Assembly (NCBI GenBank): GCA_039090855.1
Contig: CM077011.1
Span: 33,995,501 to 34,059,500 of the forward strand
Origin: Macrothele yani
Lineage: Eukaryota > Arthropoda > Arachnida > Araneae > Macrothelidae
Length of the DNA stretch: 64,000 nucleotides
Direction: 5' to 3'
The position numbers were made by a program, and so were the translations under genes. The notes beneath the pieces were generated by a model, which had not been told where the DNA came from, searched no databases, and was given only the letters and a program-made list of their open reading frames with translations. The stretch's first letter is position 1, and each line of letters starts with the position of its first letter. This document shows, piece after piece, positions 25,461 to 37,553 of the stretch.

Positions 25461-27329
25461 GGAATAGTTCTTACTATTATGATCACATGTGTGAGTGCCT
25501 GAATAAGAATCAGAAACTTTTGAATTGCATAATCTTTGAGATTATTAACTACAAAAAGATAAATATTTCTCAGGTAATTTTTTTTTGAAATAAATTGGTG
25601 CCCAGCATCAAAACTTCTGTACACCTCTGAACAAGCTTCAGTCCTGGGATGACCAAGCAAGAAAACAGCAAATAGACAGACATTATTCTTTGCCATCCAC
25701 AAATTCAGGAAGATATTAACAGTAGCCCCCCACAAGGAAAATGAAATGTGCAGAAACTACATTCAAAGCTCTGGACTATGGCAATGCCAAAAATCTGAAA
25801 ACATAACTGGTGCATCAAATTATTAAAGAGTGTCAGCTTTCTTACACATGCATGCAAAATGGAAAGAACATGCCCAATTTTTGAAAAATATTAGTCTCTT
25901 TGCAATTAATGCTTCACATGAACTTATTTCATAACCTATGGAAATTTTATAATGGAATGTGTAACAATGGATCTTTAAATTCTAATAAGTTTTTAGTCCA
26001 GCTTTAAGTTTGTGATGTTAACACATCATACAATAAAAATTACATTACAGTAAAGGTACAACAGTTAAACACATATTTACAAGCCCTAAGCAGCATATTA
26101 ATTAACAAAGGCTTAAGTTAAAAGTGCTTTGTAAGAACAATTACTTCGTATCAGATTTGTAACTATTGAATTCCAAGAATAAATGAAATTCCACGATAAA
26201 CATATAAAAAGAGGCCTTTCTTGATCATTTCATTCACCCATTAATAATAAATTCTAATTAACAATTTGCTTACATTTAGAACAACGAATGTGTAAAGTCT
26301 TATAACTGTTAATTTTTCTTAGCAAATCAATGCTTCATTAATTACGCTACAGTAGTTTGGTGTTGCCACCGCAACTACAACTTGTTAGAATGATGGCTGC
26401 ACAATACAACATGCCTTTGCATCCTGGGAGAATCACTCCACTGGATTCCTTGGTTACTTATATCTATATAGTTGCAAAATGTTTCATTTGTTTACTGTGT
26501 CACACTGCAGATGTGTATTTTTGTTATTTGCAATACTGTATTTGTGCAGTAATTCTTAGTGAAGAGCAGAACGAAAGGATTTAACACATAATGGAAACAG
26601 TCTTAAATTATAGCTCCTCAGTTTTTATACTACAAAATAACTGCATTTGTTGCACCATACTGGGACAAAGGGAGCTTTGCTTCAATGAAGCACAGAATGT
26701 GAAACTAACATTTAACTGCATTGAACACCTAGTTAACTCATGTGACTTTCTAGTACCTTGTCTAACTATAATGCAATGATCAAAATTTATTTTCGTAAGG
26801 CAGAGCACTCAGTGAAATGGTAAAAGCACCTACATATTTTAAACAGGCATGCCAGCTAGTGGGGTAGGGAAGGACAACAATTGCACCCCCCCCACGATGG
26901 GGTGAAGTTGTATTTTGACCCTATTGATTACACATATTTATTACTGAATATGTTGCTTTGTTCACTAATGAATGTGCAAAATTTTCCTGGTTTGTGTGTC
27001 TTATTTATTACAAAATAAAAAATCCCTAGTTCCACGCACCTACAAAAAATCTTAGTGGCACTGATCTCAAACACATGAGTTCAATAACGTGATCTACATA
27101 TAATTCCTTTTGAAAATTGGAACAAACAGGCTCCATTTTTCAATGTAATCTCAAATTCTAAAAACTGTACTTAGGGATGGCACGTAATAAATTAATATCA
27201 TGCACCTATCCTATTCTTTAACTTTTCTTATGTTGTATATCGCTGTTTTTCATTCTTGTGTCCTATAATACATAAATGTTTGTATTGCTATATAAAAAAT
27301 AAAATAAAAAAATATGCATTTCTTTTCTA
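25461..27329. other. Non-coding stretch, nothing recognised
   Basis: AT-rich; a C run near 26887-26893. No exon, RNA gene or element boundary could be supported. Confidence 0.45.
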
Positions 27330-27622
27330 TTTACATAAATTTATAAACAAAGCAATAAATAAGATCAAATGCTCTTATAGAATGCTTTGTTTAAATCTTT
27401 TGAATTTCATACATTGAAGGAATGGTTTGATGATTTGCTGCTTGGAGTGCTGGTGTTATGCCTAATATTGTAAAAAAAAGTTGATCAACCCCAGCACTCC
27501 AAGCATCAAATCTTGAAACCATTCCTTCAACATATGAAATTTGACAGATTTAAACCAAGCATCCTATGTAAGTACATTTGATCTACTTTTTCACATTGTT
27601 TACAAACATTTACAAACAGAAA
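27330..27622. repeat. Foldback with arms of about 125-130 bp
   Basis: The left arm (about 27330-27453) and right arm (about 27490-27622) are reverse complements with moderate divergence. The best part is TTGGAGTGCTGG at 27442-27453 facing CCAGCACTCCAA at 27491-27502, with TTGAAGGAATGGTTT facing AACCATTCCTTCAA further out and GATCAAATG facing CATTTGATC near the ends. The spacer is about 36 bp. It has no coding potential; it is probably an old palindromic MITE. Confidence 0.8.
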
Positions 27623-28434
27623 ATAAATATATAGCTCATTTATGGAAACACAAACATTTAATGGGAGGTATATATCATAAAAACAGTTGAAGATGGGTTA
27701 CACACATGCTATTATTAACTTACACATCCTAACTCTAAATAAAATTTTAACTGATCTCTCTTTGGATATGCAAGCTGAAAAATCTTGAGGGGACAGGCTG
27801 GATTGTTCGGATGCTATCTCAGTCTACCAGTTACGACAATTTTCCAGAAAAAAATGGACAAAGGAATGATAATTCATGCAGTGTCACTCATGAAAGAATC
27901 ACTTTTATGTATATAATGGGAGATTCTGGAAAAATGATAAACTGGTAATCTTTGAATGGATTCTGAACCTACACCTCCTAATACTGGCAACATTTTCACA
28001 ACAAAGTTTAGTCCTATGTACTTCATATTTGCAAAACCAATGCTTTTCTTCCATATTTACTGATTTACCCGCAATTATTGTACAACTGAGAGAAGGGTGC
28101 TTACAATTTCTAGGTATTTTTGATGTACTACCATTACACAGATGCCTTTAATTTCTCTTCTTTTTTGAATTCACAAAATTTTAGTGCCTCACACTCTTTA
28201 TAACATTATGGAGTATGTTCTTTAGTTAAAAGAGAAGGCAACAGGTAATGACAGTAGTAAATATTTGATTTCAATTTTCTAAACAATTAACTTATTGTTC
28301 TAGTGAGATGATTATAAAACTTGCATTTTGTGTCAAATAAAAATCCAGATTAATATGAAAGAAAACTGTCAGAAAGAAAGTTCAATGCACGAGATGTTTG
28401 CAAAACAGCAGTGCAAAGAAAAAGGATGTGATTC
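27623..28434. other. Non-coding stretch, nothing recognised
   Basis: AT-rich spacer before the second hAT-like element. Confidence 0.5.
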
Positions 28435-28586
28435 CAGAGATGCCAACCTGTTTCAGATATTTTCAGTAGTACTCGTACAAATTTTCAGTAGTTTTGGCCA
28501 TTTTTCAGTAGTCATACCAAAAAGAATAATTTTAACCGAGGAAAAACAACTCATTTAATTTAATTAGCATTTTTTTACTTACTTAT

Positions 28587-29460
28587 TCATTTATATACAT
28601 GAAAATCTGCATCAAAATATTCAAAAATTTTTACATGGAAAATAATATACACCATGAGTCCATGACTGATACATTTTTTACACAACAAAAAATTTATTAA
28701 ACAGCTTTCTTTAGTGATTTCGCTGTACAGTGTTTTGCAAGATTTGAGTTCCTCAGCAGAAAATCTTTTTTCATAACACACTTGCCCAGAGGAGAACATA
28801 TTCATTTTTGCAATAAGAAGTGCTTCTAGTTTCTAAACCTAAATTAGGTTGGAAACGGGCTTGATTTTTTTGCACTAAACTAAATTCTCTCTTACTCACA
28901 GCATTCAAGTGTGGAACTACAAGTATTGCAAACATTACTTTCGAGATAATAGTATACTTAACCGCTCCATTACAGCCTCTTCATTTTGAGATTTCTGACC
29001 AAGTGACATCTATTCTATCTGTTACTGCTATGGTCTCTAATTTGTCAGCTTGATAACAAGGAATTCCGCTTCCAGTAAATCAAGTTCATTTTCAGTTATT
29101 ATAAATGGAAGGCATTTGACTATGTGTAATACAGAAGTAAATGATGTTATGGCTCTAAGTGAAGGATCTACTACTTCTGCATGTTTTAAGAATACATCAT
29201 AGATCAGTATCTTTTCTTGAATATAAGAACATTCTTCAATGTGAAATTTTCTGACAGATGTATAGAACTTAGAAAGTTCATTTTCGTTTAAAATGATTTT
29301 GCTTTACTACATTCTTGTTTTTTACTCCAATTACCAGTTGTGTCCTTTCTGATTTTTCTTCTTTGAAAAACTTATTTGAAAAATTAAGCTCAACATCACT
29401 ATCAGCTACGACAGTAAGCTTCACAAACCCCTTGGATGCCATGACAATTTTATCCATCAT
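28587..29460 (-). pseudogene. hAT transposase C-terminal remnants
   Basis: Read on the minus strand in broken frames, about 29250-28850 gives blocks resembling the hAT C-terminal region, notably a VVPHLNAVSKREFSLVQKN-like stretch near 28900-28950 (compare the PHSNA..ER.FS type of conserved motif), followed by a short C-terminal frame at 28805-28587. A further block, 29460-29278, begins MMDKIVMASKGFVKLTVVAD. The frame is interrupted many times. The assignment rests on this motif plus the element ends. Confidence 0.6.
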
Positions 29461-29732
29461 GCTGAAAGAACTTTCAGTTTGAGGACCATGAATGCATGAT
29501 AGCTTTCACTATTTTAGATAAAAGATAGTGTAACCTGGAGAATATGAATGCTTTTGAATATCATACATAAATTCTTACAAAATTTTCAGCTTCATCACTT
29601 TCGTTTTCAGACTCTTCCCCCTTTATCAAGCTGAAATACAAACCTTTTTTGAGGGAATATGTAAGAACACAGGATACATGTTCGGAACATCGTTGGGAAA
29701 AAATATTACAGTTACGGGAGAAACCTTTGCTA

Positions 29733-30240
29733 TGTCCGATTTCCGTTTTCGGACATTTCCCTTCCATATTCAAGGTGAAATATAAATATTTACGAAATAA
29801 AATGAAATTTAACAACAATACTAGGCAGAGGAAACATCGTGTGAAAAATAAAATTACGATTACGGGAGAAATCTTTTACTGTTTCCGACAGTTTTGAAAG
29901 ACGAAATTTCCGTTTTTGAAAGTTTCAGGCGGAAAGCATCCTTCACCACTGCCAATTGCCCCAAAGTTTCTGTCCAGTTATGCTTCAATCTCAAGGATAA
30001 CCCAAATTATGACGAAAAAGCAGAAATTCCTTAAAGCTGAAAATTACCCGGGAATTTTTGCGCAGTCGAATTTCTGTTTTTGGAAATTTTCCCTCCATTT
30101 TCAAAGTGAAATACAAAGATTTATGGAATAAAATTATGTATAACAACAATACTGGACAGAGGCAACATCGCAGGAAAACAAAATTACGATTACGGAAGAA
30201 ATCTTTATTTCGTTCACTTCCATTTTTGAAAGGCGAAATG
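29733..30240. repeat. Internal direct duplication in the hAT-like element
   Basis: About 185 bp at 29733-29918 is repeated with divergence at 30065-30240. Shared stretches include TTTCCCTCCAT/TTCCCTTCCAT, GTGAAATA, AACAACAATACT, AAATTACGATTACGG and GAAATCTTT. It is probably an old segmental duplication inside the element or a second copy of a small repeat. Confidence 0.7.
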
Positions 30241-30245
30241 CTGTC

Positions 30246-30430
30246 CTGATGCGTATTTTTACGCGTTGGTAAAATTCTTCGATGCATATTTTTACACGTT
30301 TCTCGATGTGTTTTCGCGCGTTGGGGTGTATTTTACGCGTTTCTCGATGCATATCTCTACGCGTCGCGAAAAATTCCCGATGCATATTTGTACGCGTTGG
30401 TAAAATTTCGATGCATACTAGACACGTAAT
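30246..30430. repeat. CpG-rich degenerate tandem repeat, unit about 30 bp
   Basis: Five to six irregular units are based on CGATGCATATTTTTACGCG followed by TTGGTAAAATT or TTTCT. The units differ in length (about 24 to 40 bp). The CG-containing words stand out in an otherwise CpG-poor, AT-rich setting. Confidence 0.75.
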
Positions 30431-31569
30431 TACGCATTTTGGCAAACTCTGCAACGAAATCCAAGCATACTTTTCTGCAACGCAAGAAAAAACTGCAAAA
30501 TATTAATTACTGACATGAATGGTCGACGCACGATTTAAAAAAAAAACTCCGATGCCAGGCAATGACATGCACGTTCTGCACCAAACAATTTTCAACAGCT
30601 TGTCGCTGCACTGCGAAAGAGCTTCAGGCCGGAACTCTGCCCACATCCATCAAAGCGGGCGTAGCTCAACGTCCCCAGAATGTTGCATGCTCGGGAGGGA
30701 GGGTTTTCACTTAAAATGACTCAGTGCAAGGCCACACTCATCGAATGCTGGCCACTAGCGCTAAGATCCGAGCAGCTTTGAGAGGCAGAACTGGAGGCAG
30801 CATCGCAAGCAAGACGAATGACGGATCGTCAAGTGGCCGCCGTTGCGTTGGGAAGGGGAACAAGCAAAATAAAAATTAATAACTTTAGTTAATTTTCCGT
30901 AGAAAAATCACGGTTTTCCGTATTCCGTAGTACAAGAATTTTTTTCCGTAGTTGTTGGCATCTCTGTGATTCTCTGATTCAGAAGAAACTTAAAGCACAT
31001 ATTCTGGAGAATTCAATGCATTGTTCTTTTTAAATTTTAAGTTTAATGATTCCCATGATCATCTAAAACTTAATACCACGAGGAGTCACCTGTTCTTAAT
31101 TTACAGCCACTGGTTTTTAAAGCGGGGAGCAAACCAATGCCATTAAAATGAACACAATATCCATGAAAATTAAACCCTGGGCATATGTTAATTATCTACC
31201 AGTTTGTCAACTGCAAGTAAAAAAAAAAAGAAAAAAAGGCAAACCTGAAATAAAATTGGATGAATTTCTGAAAAATCCCTTTCATCTTTTATACTGTGGC
31301 AAATATACAACAGAAGAAGAATAAAATAATGAATTTCAATTTAATTTACAACCATGTGTTTTATGAACAACAGGAGCTGGCAGAGAAGCATTATGAGTTG
31401 ACACTTGCTAAAGTTACACGATTGCAGACTGCAACTGCTGGCTGAAAAACTTGAAAGGGGAAAAATTATATGTACCCCTTCCTGCTTTAACACACTGGTT
31501 GGTGCTTTTTTATGCTTTCCAACAATAGGTTGAAGAAGCGTATATGCTCTAGCTTTGTCTGTCAGTCCG

Positions 31570-32010
31570 TCCACAAGTTAACTCGCGTAAAAATGGTTCG
31601 ATTTTGATGAAATTTTAGTATGTGGTAGGGGACTACCTGAAGATGAACGCTATTGAAAATGGGTGAAATGGGGTGAAATGTCAGGACATAGGAGCGGGAT
31701 CCATTCCATTGCCCTTATGTGTCATAACTTATGTAAAAATGCTTCGATTGAGACAAAACTTTAACATGTTATTCCGGAGGTATACTGAACTGGTTCTGTT
31801 GAATATCATTGAAATGGGGTCAAAGGTCAGGACACAGGAACAAAATCTATTCCACAGCCATTATCCTTCTAAGTTGACTAAAAATGCTTCTATTGCGAAA
31901 AAACTTTAGTATATTGTTCCAGAGGTATACTGAACTGGTTCTGTTTAATATAATCGAAATGGGGTCAAAGGTCAGGACACAGAAGCAAGATTTATTCCAC
32001 AGCCATTTCC
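31570..32010. repeat. Tandem repeat, period about 144 bp, three units
   Basis: The words AATGGGGTCAAAGGTCAGGACACAG (in parts), TATTCCACAGCCATT and GGTATACTGAACTGGTTCTG recur with a spacing of about 144 bases at about 31670, 31815 and 31959. The first unit is the most diverged and starts near GTCTGTCAGTCCGTCC. A partial fourth unit fades out after 32010. Such arrays are common dispersed minisatellites in invertebrates; the small open frames in them are by-products. Confidence 0.85.
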
Positions 32011-32159
32011 CTCATAACTTGAGCAATGATTTCTGGTATGTTGGAAAGCGTATCATAATCAATGCATTGCATGATTTTACTAACTTGTTAATTGATAACA
32101 GAAGATCTTTTCTCTCCTTAACCCTTCCTCTCCTCCTGCGCGGTCTGCTCAAATAATCC

Positions 32160-34075
32160 CACTCCATCTCTCTGCAAATGACACCGAAATAAGCCACACC
32201 TCGGTTTACACCCACAAACTTATTAATCGTTGTTTCACACAATAAATCTCACCATGAGTTTCTCTTCAATAGAAAAAAAAAAAAATATTTGGATGTTAAA
32301 ATTTTTCCACTGTCAGTCTAAATTTTCATAAAGGTTGAAAGAATGATTTAATTTAAAATTCACAAGATAATATCCATGTCATCTTTTTTGTTGAGCAGAT
32401 TCTTTGAGCAGAATTTTTTTGGCTAACTCATTGAAAATTTGGAAACAGCTTTTTGAATTTGGCTACAATTTTGTATAATACAGTAATTTTCTTAGCACTC
32501 TCCCTGAAATGCATACCAGGAAGTTGGAATTTTGCACTGGGTTTTTATTTTTTAACATCCAAGTTATGTTTTCAGGCTTTTTTTTACCAGTAAGAAGACA
32601 CATTTTAATAAGTTGATCAGGAAAAAAATTCTTATGAAAAATTAAAAATGAATGAAGTATTGAAAAGCTTTTTTCATTTTTTACTAAAAAATCCCAGATT
32701 ACAGAATTGTTAAAATTATAACACTGCAGACGTGAAACTACTAAACTGCTTCCACTGTTTACAAAGTAAATGCAGTTTCATAACCAAAAATGTAGATATC
32801 AGGGCCAGCCACTCTATGCTATGTGTGAGCTGCTGGATGCACCATGGGAAAACCAAGCTTCAAGAAACTTTAGATATTTTAGTCATTTATTTTAATAAAT
32901 TTTTTTTATCAGTTTTTACAAGTACAAAGTCATTTTAACTGAGAGAAGAAATAAAAAAAAAATAGCTTTCTTTTAAAATACATGCAAACTGACTATAAGA
33001 TTTCACTATTAGAGATGGTAAAACCTTTAGAACTGAGAATAAAGGATTTGTTTCTCACTGCCTTTTGGGTTGTACTGCAATTCAGCAAACACTCAACATT
33101 TCTATTTGATATAATAACAAATCTGTCAAAAAAATATCAATATAACTATATGATAATGTAATAATCACAAAAATTCTTTTTGCCCACTTTATCTCCAAAT
33201 TTAATATTTGAACACACAAATAAATTATCTGTGGTGAAGAAAACAGGGTATTTTTAGAGAAAAATAAAATAAAAATGGTTTCATTTTCTATGGGTCACAT
33301 CCGTCCTTCATATAAGCTACCACAAGTATCACATGCATAATAGGCACAGTATTGCTTAAAACGTAACAGTCTTACAATGTATAATTTTCAAAATTTGCCA
33401 AATACATGAGCAAATAAAGGAATTTTTCAATGTAATCAGCTTTTAATTTGTATCACATGAATTAACTTGTTTTTTCTTTACTTCACGAGCAAACCATTCC
33501 ACACACCACCATCTATTAAAACAGAACAAATGCCTTATGGAATGAATAAGGAGGGAAAGGAACAGTACAGAAAATGCTACAAATAACAGTTATAAGAAGA
33601 GTAAATCTATGCTACATTAGATGTACATGACATGCACATACCTCAACAAATGGTGTCACGATAACAAAAACACAATTGCAATGATGATAAATACAGTCAC
33701 TACAGATACCATCACTTTTTTTATACAAGTACAATACACAGTCTCGCCACAGTGTTGCAAGCAGAGTTAATGTATTCAACCCGTTTACGGAAAATTGTGA
33801 ATTCTTGATGAATGAAGTCTTTTTTCTTTACACATATATAAAGCACAGTGGTCTACATATTCTGATGTAGAGTCTGAAATTCAACCGAAGATGATTAGGA
33901 GTTTGTACAGTTTTGCTCCCTTCTCTGCTGGAGAATGAGTAAAAGGTGATCGCATCACACATAAAGAGACACACAACGTCAACTTAAGACATGTGCCCCA
34001 CCAGCTTTAGAAAGTTTTCCCAACCTTTACACAATTAAATAACACAAAAGAATGCACGCTCTGCAACTCCTAAGG
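32160..34075 (-). other. Probable 3' UTR and downstream flank of RAD54L2
   Basis: This lies immediately downstream of the stop of the minus-strand gene, so the part nearest 34075 should be its 3' untranslated region. No AATAAA in the proper orientation is close to the stop; candidates are an ATTAAA on the minus strand near 33443-33448 and an AATAAA near 32886-32891. The transcript end cannot be fixed. No other exon was recognised. Confidence 0.5.
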
Positions 34076-36009
34076 TCACAGTTCAGATGAACAAATACTG
34101 GATGAAGGGTCCAATGAAGACGTATTACTGCTCGACTCTGACTGCGAAACACTTGCTGTCGTTGAGGTCTGAGATGGTGGAAATGATGGCTGAAGTGAAA
34201 ACTGACTATTATCATGAGAATGACCAGAGTTGTAATACAGGGAAGACTGACCGAAAGGATGAAATGAAGACACTGGTGGTTGTGGTACAGACCATGCTCT
34301 GGGAGCCTGGGCCTGCAGGTCAGACACAGGTTGCTGTTGACTTGGAGGTGGTATGTGCTGCAAGGGGTACATATGAGCCATGTGCTGCAAATGAGAAGGA
34401 ACAGAATGCTCTTGGTTGTGCTGTAATGGATGTAATGGCTGGGGGTGTTGCAACTGTGTCGCTGGCTTGGGTGCGGAAAAACTCGGAAAGGTCTGGAAAT
34501 CAGAGTTTGTTATATGATGGGAGAATGATGGGAAATGTGCATCCACCAGGGAATGGTCTGGCAGCTGCGAATGAGTAAACTGACGAGGTAAGTCGGATGT
34601 CTGTGTCTGGCGCAAGTTATTCTGCACGTTTATCGGAGCGGGTGGCTGCTGAGATTTCTTGGAAGATGAACGATTTGCCGGCTGCTTTCGCTTTTTGTCT
34701 GAGTCTGAACGGTGGGCACTGACGTGCCTAAATTTGAGGAAGGGTGTGGTGTTTGCCCGTGCGCCAGTTGTTGCTGCTGCTGTTGCATAAATGACTGAAG
34801 AGCGTGCGGCTGTTTTGGATCTGATGAACTGTTTGAACTTGGCAGCTGGGCCTGCGACTGCACCTTTGCTTGCATGGCTGTAGGCATCAGGGTTTGCTGT
34901 TGTGACACATGAGATTTCTGCCGTGGAATAGTGCTTGCCTGCGGCGTGGGTTGATGCATTGGCTGAGTATTCACTTGTGCCTGAGAGGTTTGCGTCAGCT
35001 GTTGTGGCTGAGACTGGGCTGTATGCAGCTGTGAAGTTGAATTAGAAAAAATTTGTTGCTGGCTAGCATCCACTTGGACTTGTGATGGTTTCAAAGCCGA
35101 TCGTTGCAAGTTTTGTACTTGTTGCGATTTCTGCTGCTGCGATTGTGAGTTTGTTGTCTGCACTGTGACAGATTGAGAGTTATGTAAAAGCTGGGCGTTA
35201 TCACCCTGCGCAGTTGGAGATTGCATCGGTGGCATTGAGGCTTTCACAGTTGAAAGGATTTGCTGTGACTGTACAGAGCTATTTGTGATTGGTACCGATT
35301 CTATGGGCTTTATTGTAAGTTGTGGCAAATTGGTTTGAGAAAATGGAGTGGCTTGACGAGATTTGGGATTCTGAAGAAGAGGCTGAAAAGAAGGTGTAGG
35401 AGATATTGTGATTTGGTTTTGCTGTAGGTGCTTTGCAGACAGCAAAGGAGATGGCAACTGCATTTTTGAGGTATTTTTTGGCGTCACTTTCCTTTTTGGT
35501 GCTGGAAGGACCATCTGCTGAATTTGAATTGGATTAGTTGACTGAAGAACATTTTTAGAGATATTTCCCTTACTCTGTTGCTGCTGAGAAACACCAGTGT
35601 TAATTGGCATGATGGTGATCTGTTGGCTCTGCTGAAGTACTTTTGGAAGTTCACATTTTTTATCTGGAATAGAGGTCAGCTGAACAGCATTTGGCTGTGT
35701 TGTTGGAGAAATTCTACGGATCGTGATTTGCTTCTGCTGAAGCGGAATGGGGCTAGGTTTAGATGTAGAATCTTGACTAGTATCCTGATGCTGCTCAAAG
35801 CTTCCAGGATCACTATCTACACAGCCAGCAGGGTGGGTGCCATGGACAGCAGAGGAACTGCTCTTTTTGGTTGATGGTTCATCATCATCACTGAGATCGA
35901 TGACTTCTGGAGCAGAAGAGCGATTAGCATTCTGAGCACTGTTGCCAGCAGCATTTCGAGGCCCAACAAACCTTACAGTTCCCCCACATTGAAGAGTTTG
36001 CTTTATAAT
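34076..36009 (-). CDS. RAD54L2: RAD54L2 (ARIP4) orthologue, last coding exon, with one apparent frameshift
   Basis: The acceptor (AG at 36011-36010 after a pyrimidine-rich TTTCTTTGT) opens in phase 0, matching the exon at 46538-46599. The exon encodes about 644 residues of low-complexity Q/S/P/T-rich tail. An acidic EVIDLSDDDEP occurs about 40 residues in, a basic DKKRKQPANRSSSKK block comes at about residue 440, and the end is a proline/histidine/serine-rich tail finishing SSICSSEL at 34076. The KRK...RSSSKK block corresponds to the basic cluster in the tail of vertebrate ARIP4. As written, the frame hits TAA at 34630-34632. One additional A opposite the T5 at 34692-34696 would make the exon 1935 nt, 645 codons, ending at 34078-34076, so I treat the shift as an assembly indel or recent mutation. 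ARIP4 is a nuclear SNF2-type ATPase acting on chromatin. Confidence 0.85.
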
Positions 36010-36540
36010 CTACAAAGAAATACACATGTCTTAAAAACAGTACAAGCATGCAGCAAATCCATAACAAAATTCAGAGCATTTACTTCTGGCTTTACTCACA
36101 CTATTACACTAAACAATGTATTAATCACAAGTTATTCACACTGTTAGTTACAAATGCATAGTAAATTATGAAGATAAAATAATCCAAATACACAGAAAAA
36201 TTACATAAGTTATAGATGTATAGTAAATTATGAAGACAGCAATTCAAATAAGCAGCCAAACAACTTAAAAATAGTTTCTAAAAATTTGAACAGCACACAG
36301 ACTGTAATGGAAAATAAAAATATTACTTATAAAATTCCCTTGAAAAGTGATAATGAGTCTACTACCAAGACAGACAGTTTGTCAACTGAAATTAATGAGT
36401 GAAGAACTAAACACTACAGGAAACGAGGCCTAGGATAGGAAAATAGCACTTCACATAGAAATAATGTATTTCTGTGTGAAATACATTATTCTTGGAAGGA
36501 TCATGTACATATTCAAAGATACAATAAAGTAGCCTATGTA
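36010..36540 (-). other. RAD54L2 intron, start of the 10.5-kb intron's 3' part
   Basis: Intronic sequence next to the last-exon acceptor. Nothing is recognised except a short inverted repeat near 36458-36490 (AGAAATAATGTATTTC and GAAATACATTATTCTT). Confidence 0.55.
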
Positions 36541-36755
36541 AATTTTTTTTTGGATTGAAGGTTTAATTACCACTGCGAGCAAATCAATGGACTATAAGCA
36601 GTTGCCCATACCTAATTTAAGGCCACTGGTTGTAGGGAAGGAAGAGAGAGCCAGTGCCGTAAGACAAACGCAACATCCATGCCTCACTGGGATTCGAACT
36701 GAGACCCTCTCTCTCAGACAAATGGTCATAAGCAAGCACTTACAACACTGCACTT
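36541..36755 (-). repeat. tRNA-derived SINE, diverged copy in intron
   Basis: Reverse copy of the family at 8330-8548. The T-rich start (complement of the A tail), GGTTTAATTACCACTG, CTATAAGCAGTTGCCCAT, GAGAGAGCCAGTGCCGTAAG and CATCCATGCCTCACTGGGAT are seen in order; the tRNA head near 36745 is incomplete. Confidence 0.85.
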
Positions 36756-36769
36756 AGTATATTTTTATA

Positions 36770-36925
36770 TAATTGGATTATTTCAGTAGTGACTTTTACC
36801 TTTTTCAGCCACGAAATGAAGGAAGATAACGTCAGGTGAGTCAGAGGTTGCCAGATTTTAAAAATGGATTTCCAAACAACAGGAATTTGATGAGGTGAGT
36901 CTGCATTACAGATATTATGATCTGG
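36770..36925 (-). repeat. Diverged single arm of the Penelope-like foldback family
   Basis: The order of words matches the left arm of the foldback at 18850-18975: TTTCAGTAGTGACTTTTACC (there TTTCGGTAGCGACTTCTACC), a TTCAGCCACGAAATGA-type segment, GTTGCCAGATTT and TTTCCAAACAACAGGA. The hammerhead-like core is eroded. This is a solo arm without its inverted partner, so the family is dispersed. Confidence 0.6.
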
Positions 36926-37553
36926 AGCCAGAAAGTCATTTTTGAGGTAACCTAAAATTTCGGTATATAAGATGTTTTTCGACGGTTTCTATATGAACAA
37001 TGTGTCCTGAATCCGAATTTGATGGGTTTCACTCTGTATCTGTTCAGCGTTTTGAATTATGATGTCATCAAAATGGCGGCCATCTAAATTCTTCATTTTA
37101 CTGTTATATTATAATAATTCATGTAGTGCTATCGTGTTTGGTATTAAATTAAAGCTCTATTTATGTAGAAACTATATATGCATGTATTTTCATAAAATTA
37201 CTTTTATGATGTCATCAAAATAGTCGCCATATAACAACAGTTTAAGATATTCACAGTACAGGTACCGCACTGCCTATTAGTTTTTCATCTATTTTCAAGA
37301 ATCCTGGAGTTGTGTTTGAATTATGCCAAGGTGAAACAGTTGGTGTTTAAGACAATAAAACAAATATGAAGTGCTTCAATAAAATTTTGAAATACTTTGG
37401 TCGTTCCGGTTTTTATTAACGATGGAAGAAGACGGAGTGGTTTTTTTTTTTTTTTTTTTTTTTAAGTGTACATTACAGACGGCCATCTTATTAAGACAGG
37501 TGAAGCCCGCAATTGTACTATTATAGAATCGAGTAAAAAAACGTGGTGACAGT

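Larger units (their letters stand above)
28435..30966 (-). mobile_element. Second hAT-like element, 2.5 kb, degenerate
   Basis: Both ends carry the inverted repeat CAGAGATGCCAAC (28435-28447 and the complement at 30954-30966). TGATTC directly flanks each end (28429-28434 and 30967-30972); hAT normally gives 8 bp, so two bases have changed or the duplication is atypical. Subterminal short repeats (TTTTCAGTAGT at the left, TTTTCCGTAG at the right) are typical of hAT. The minus strand holds transposase remnants (28587-29460). The right third contains a partial internal duplication and a CpG-rich tandem repeat. Confidence 0.8.

Noticed and set aside
34087..34578. 163-codon plus-strand open frame over the last RAD54L2 exon
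   Set aside because: Antisense shadow of the Q/P/S-rich minus-strand tail, which has splice-phase support.
34690..34705. Programmed ribosomal frameshift at the A5 run of RAD54L2
   Set aside because: The zero-frame codons ACA AAA AGC do not form a classical X XXY YYZ slippery heptamer, and a homopolymer indel is a simpler explanation; kept only as a remote alternative.
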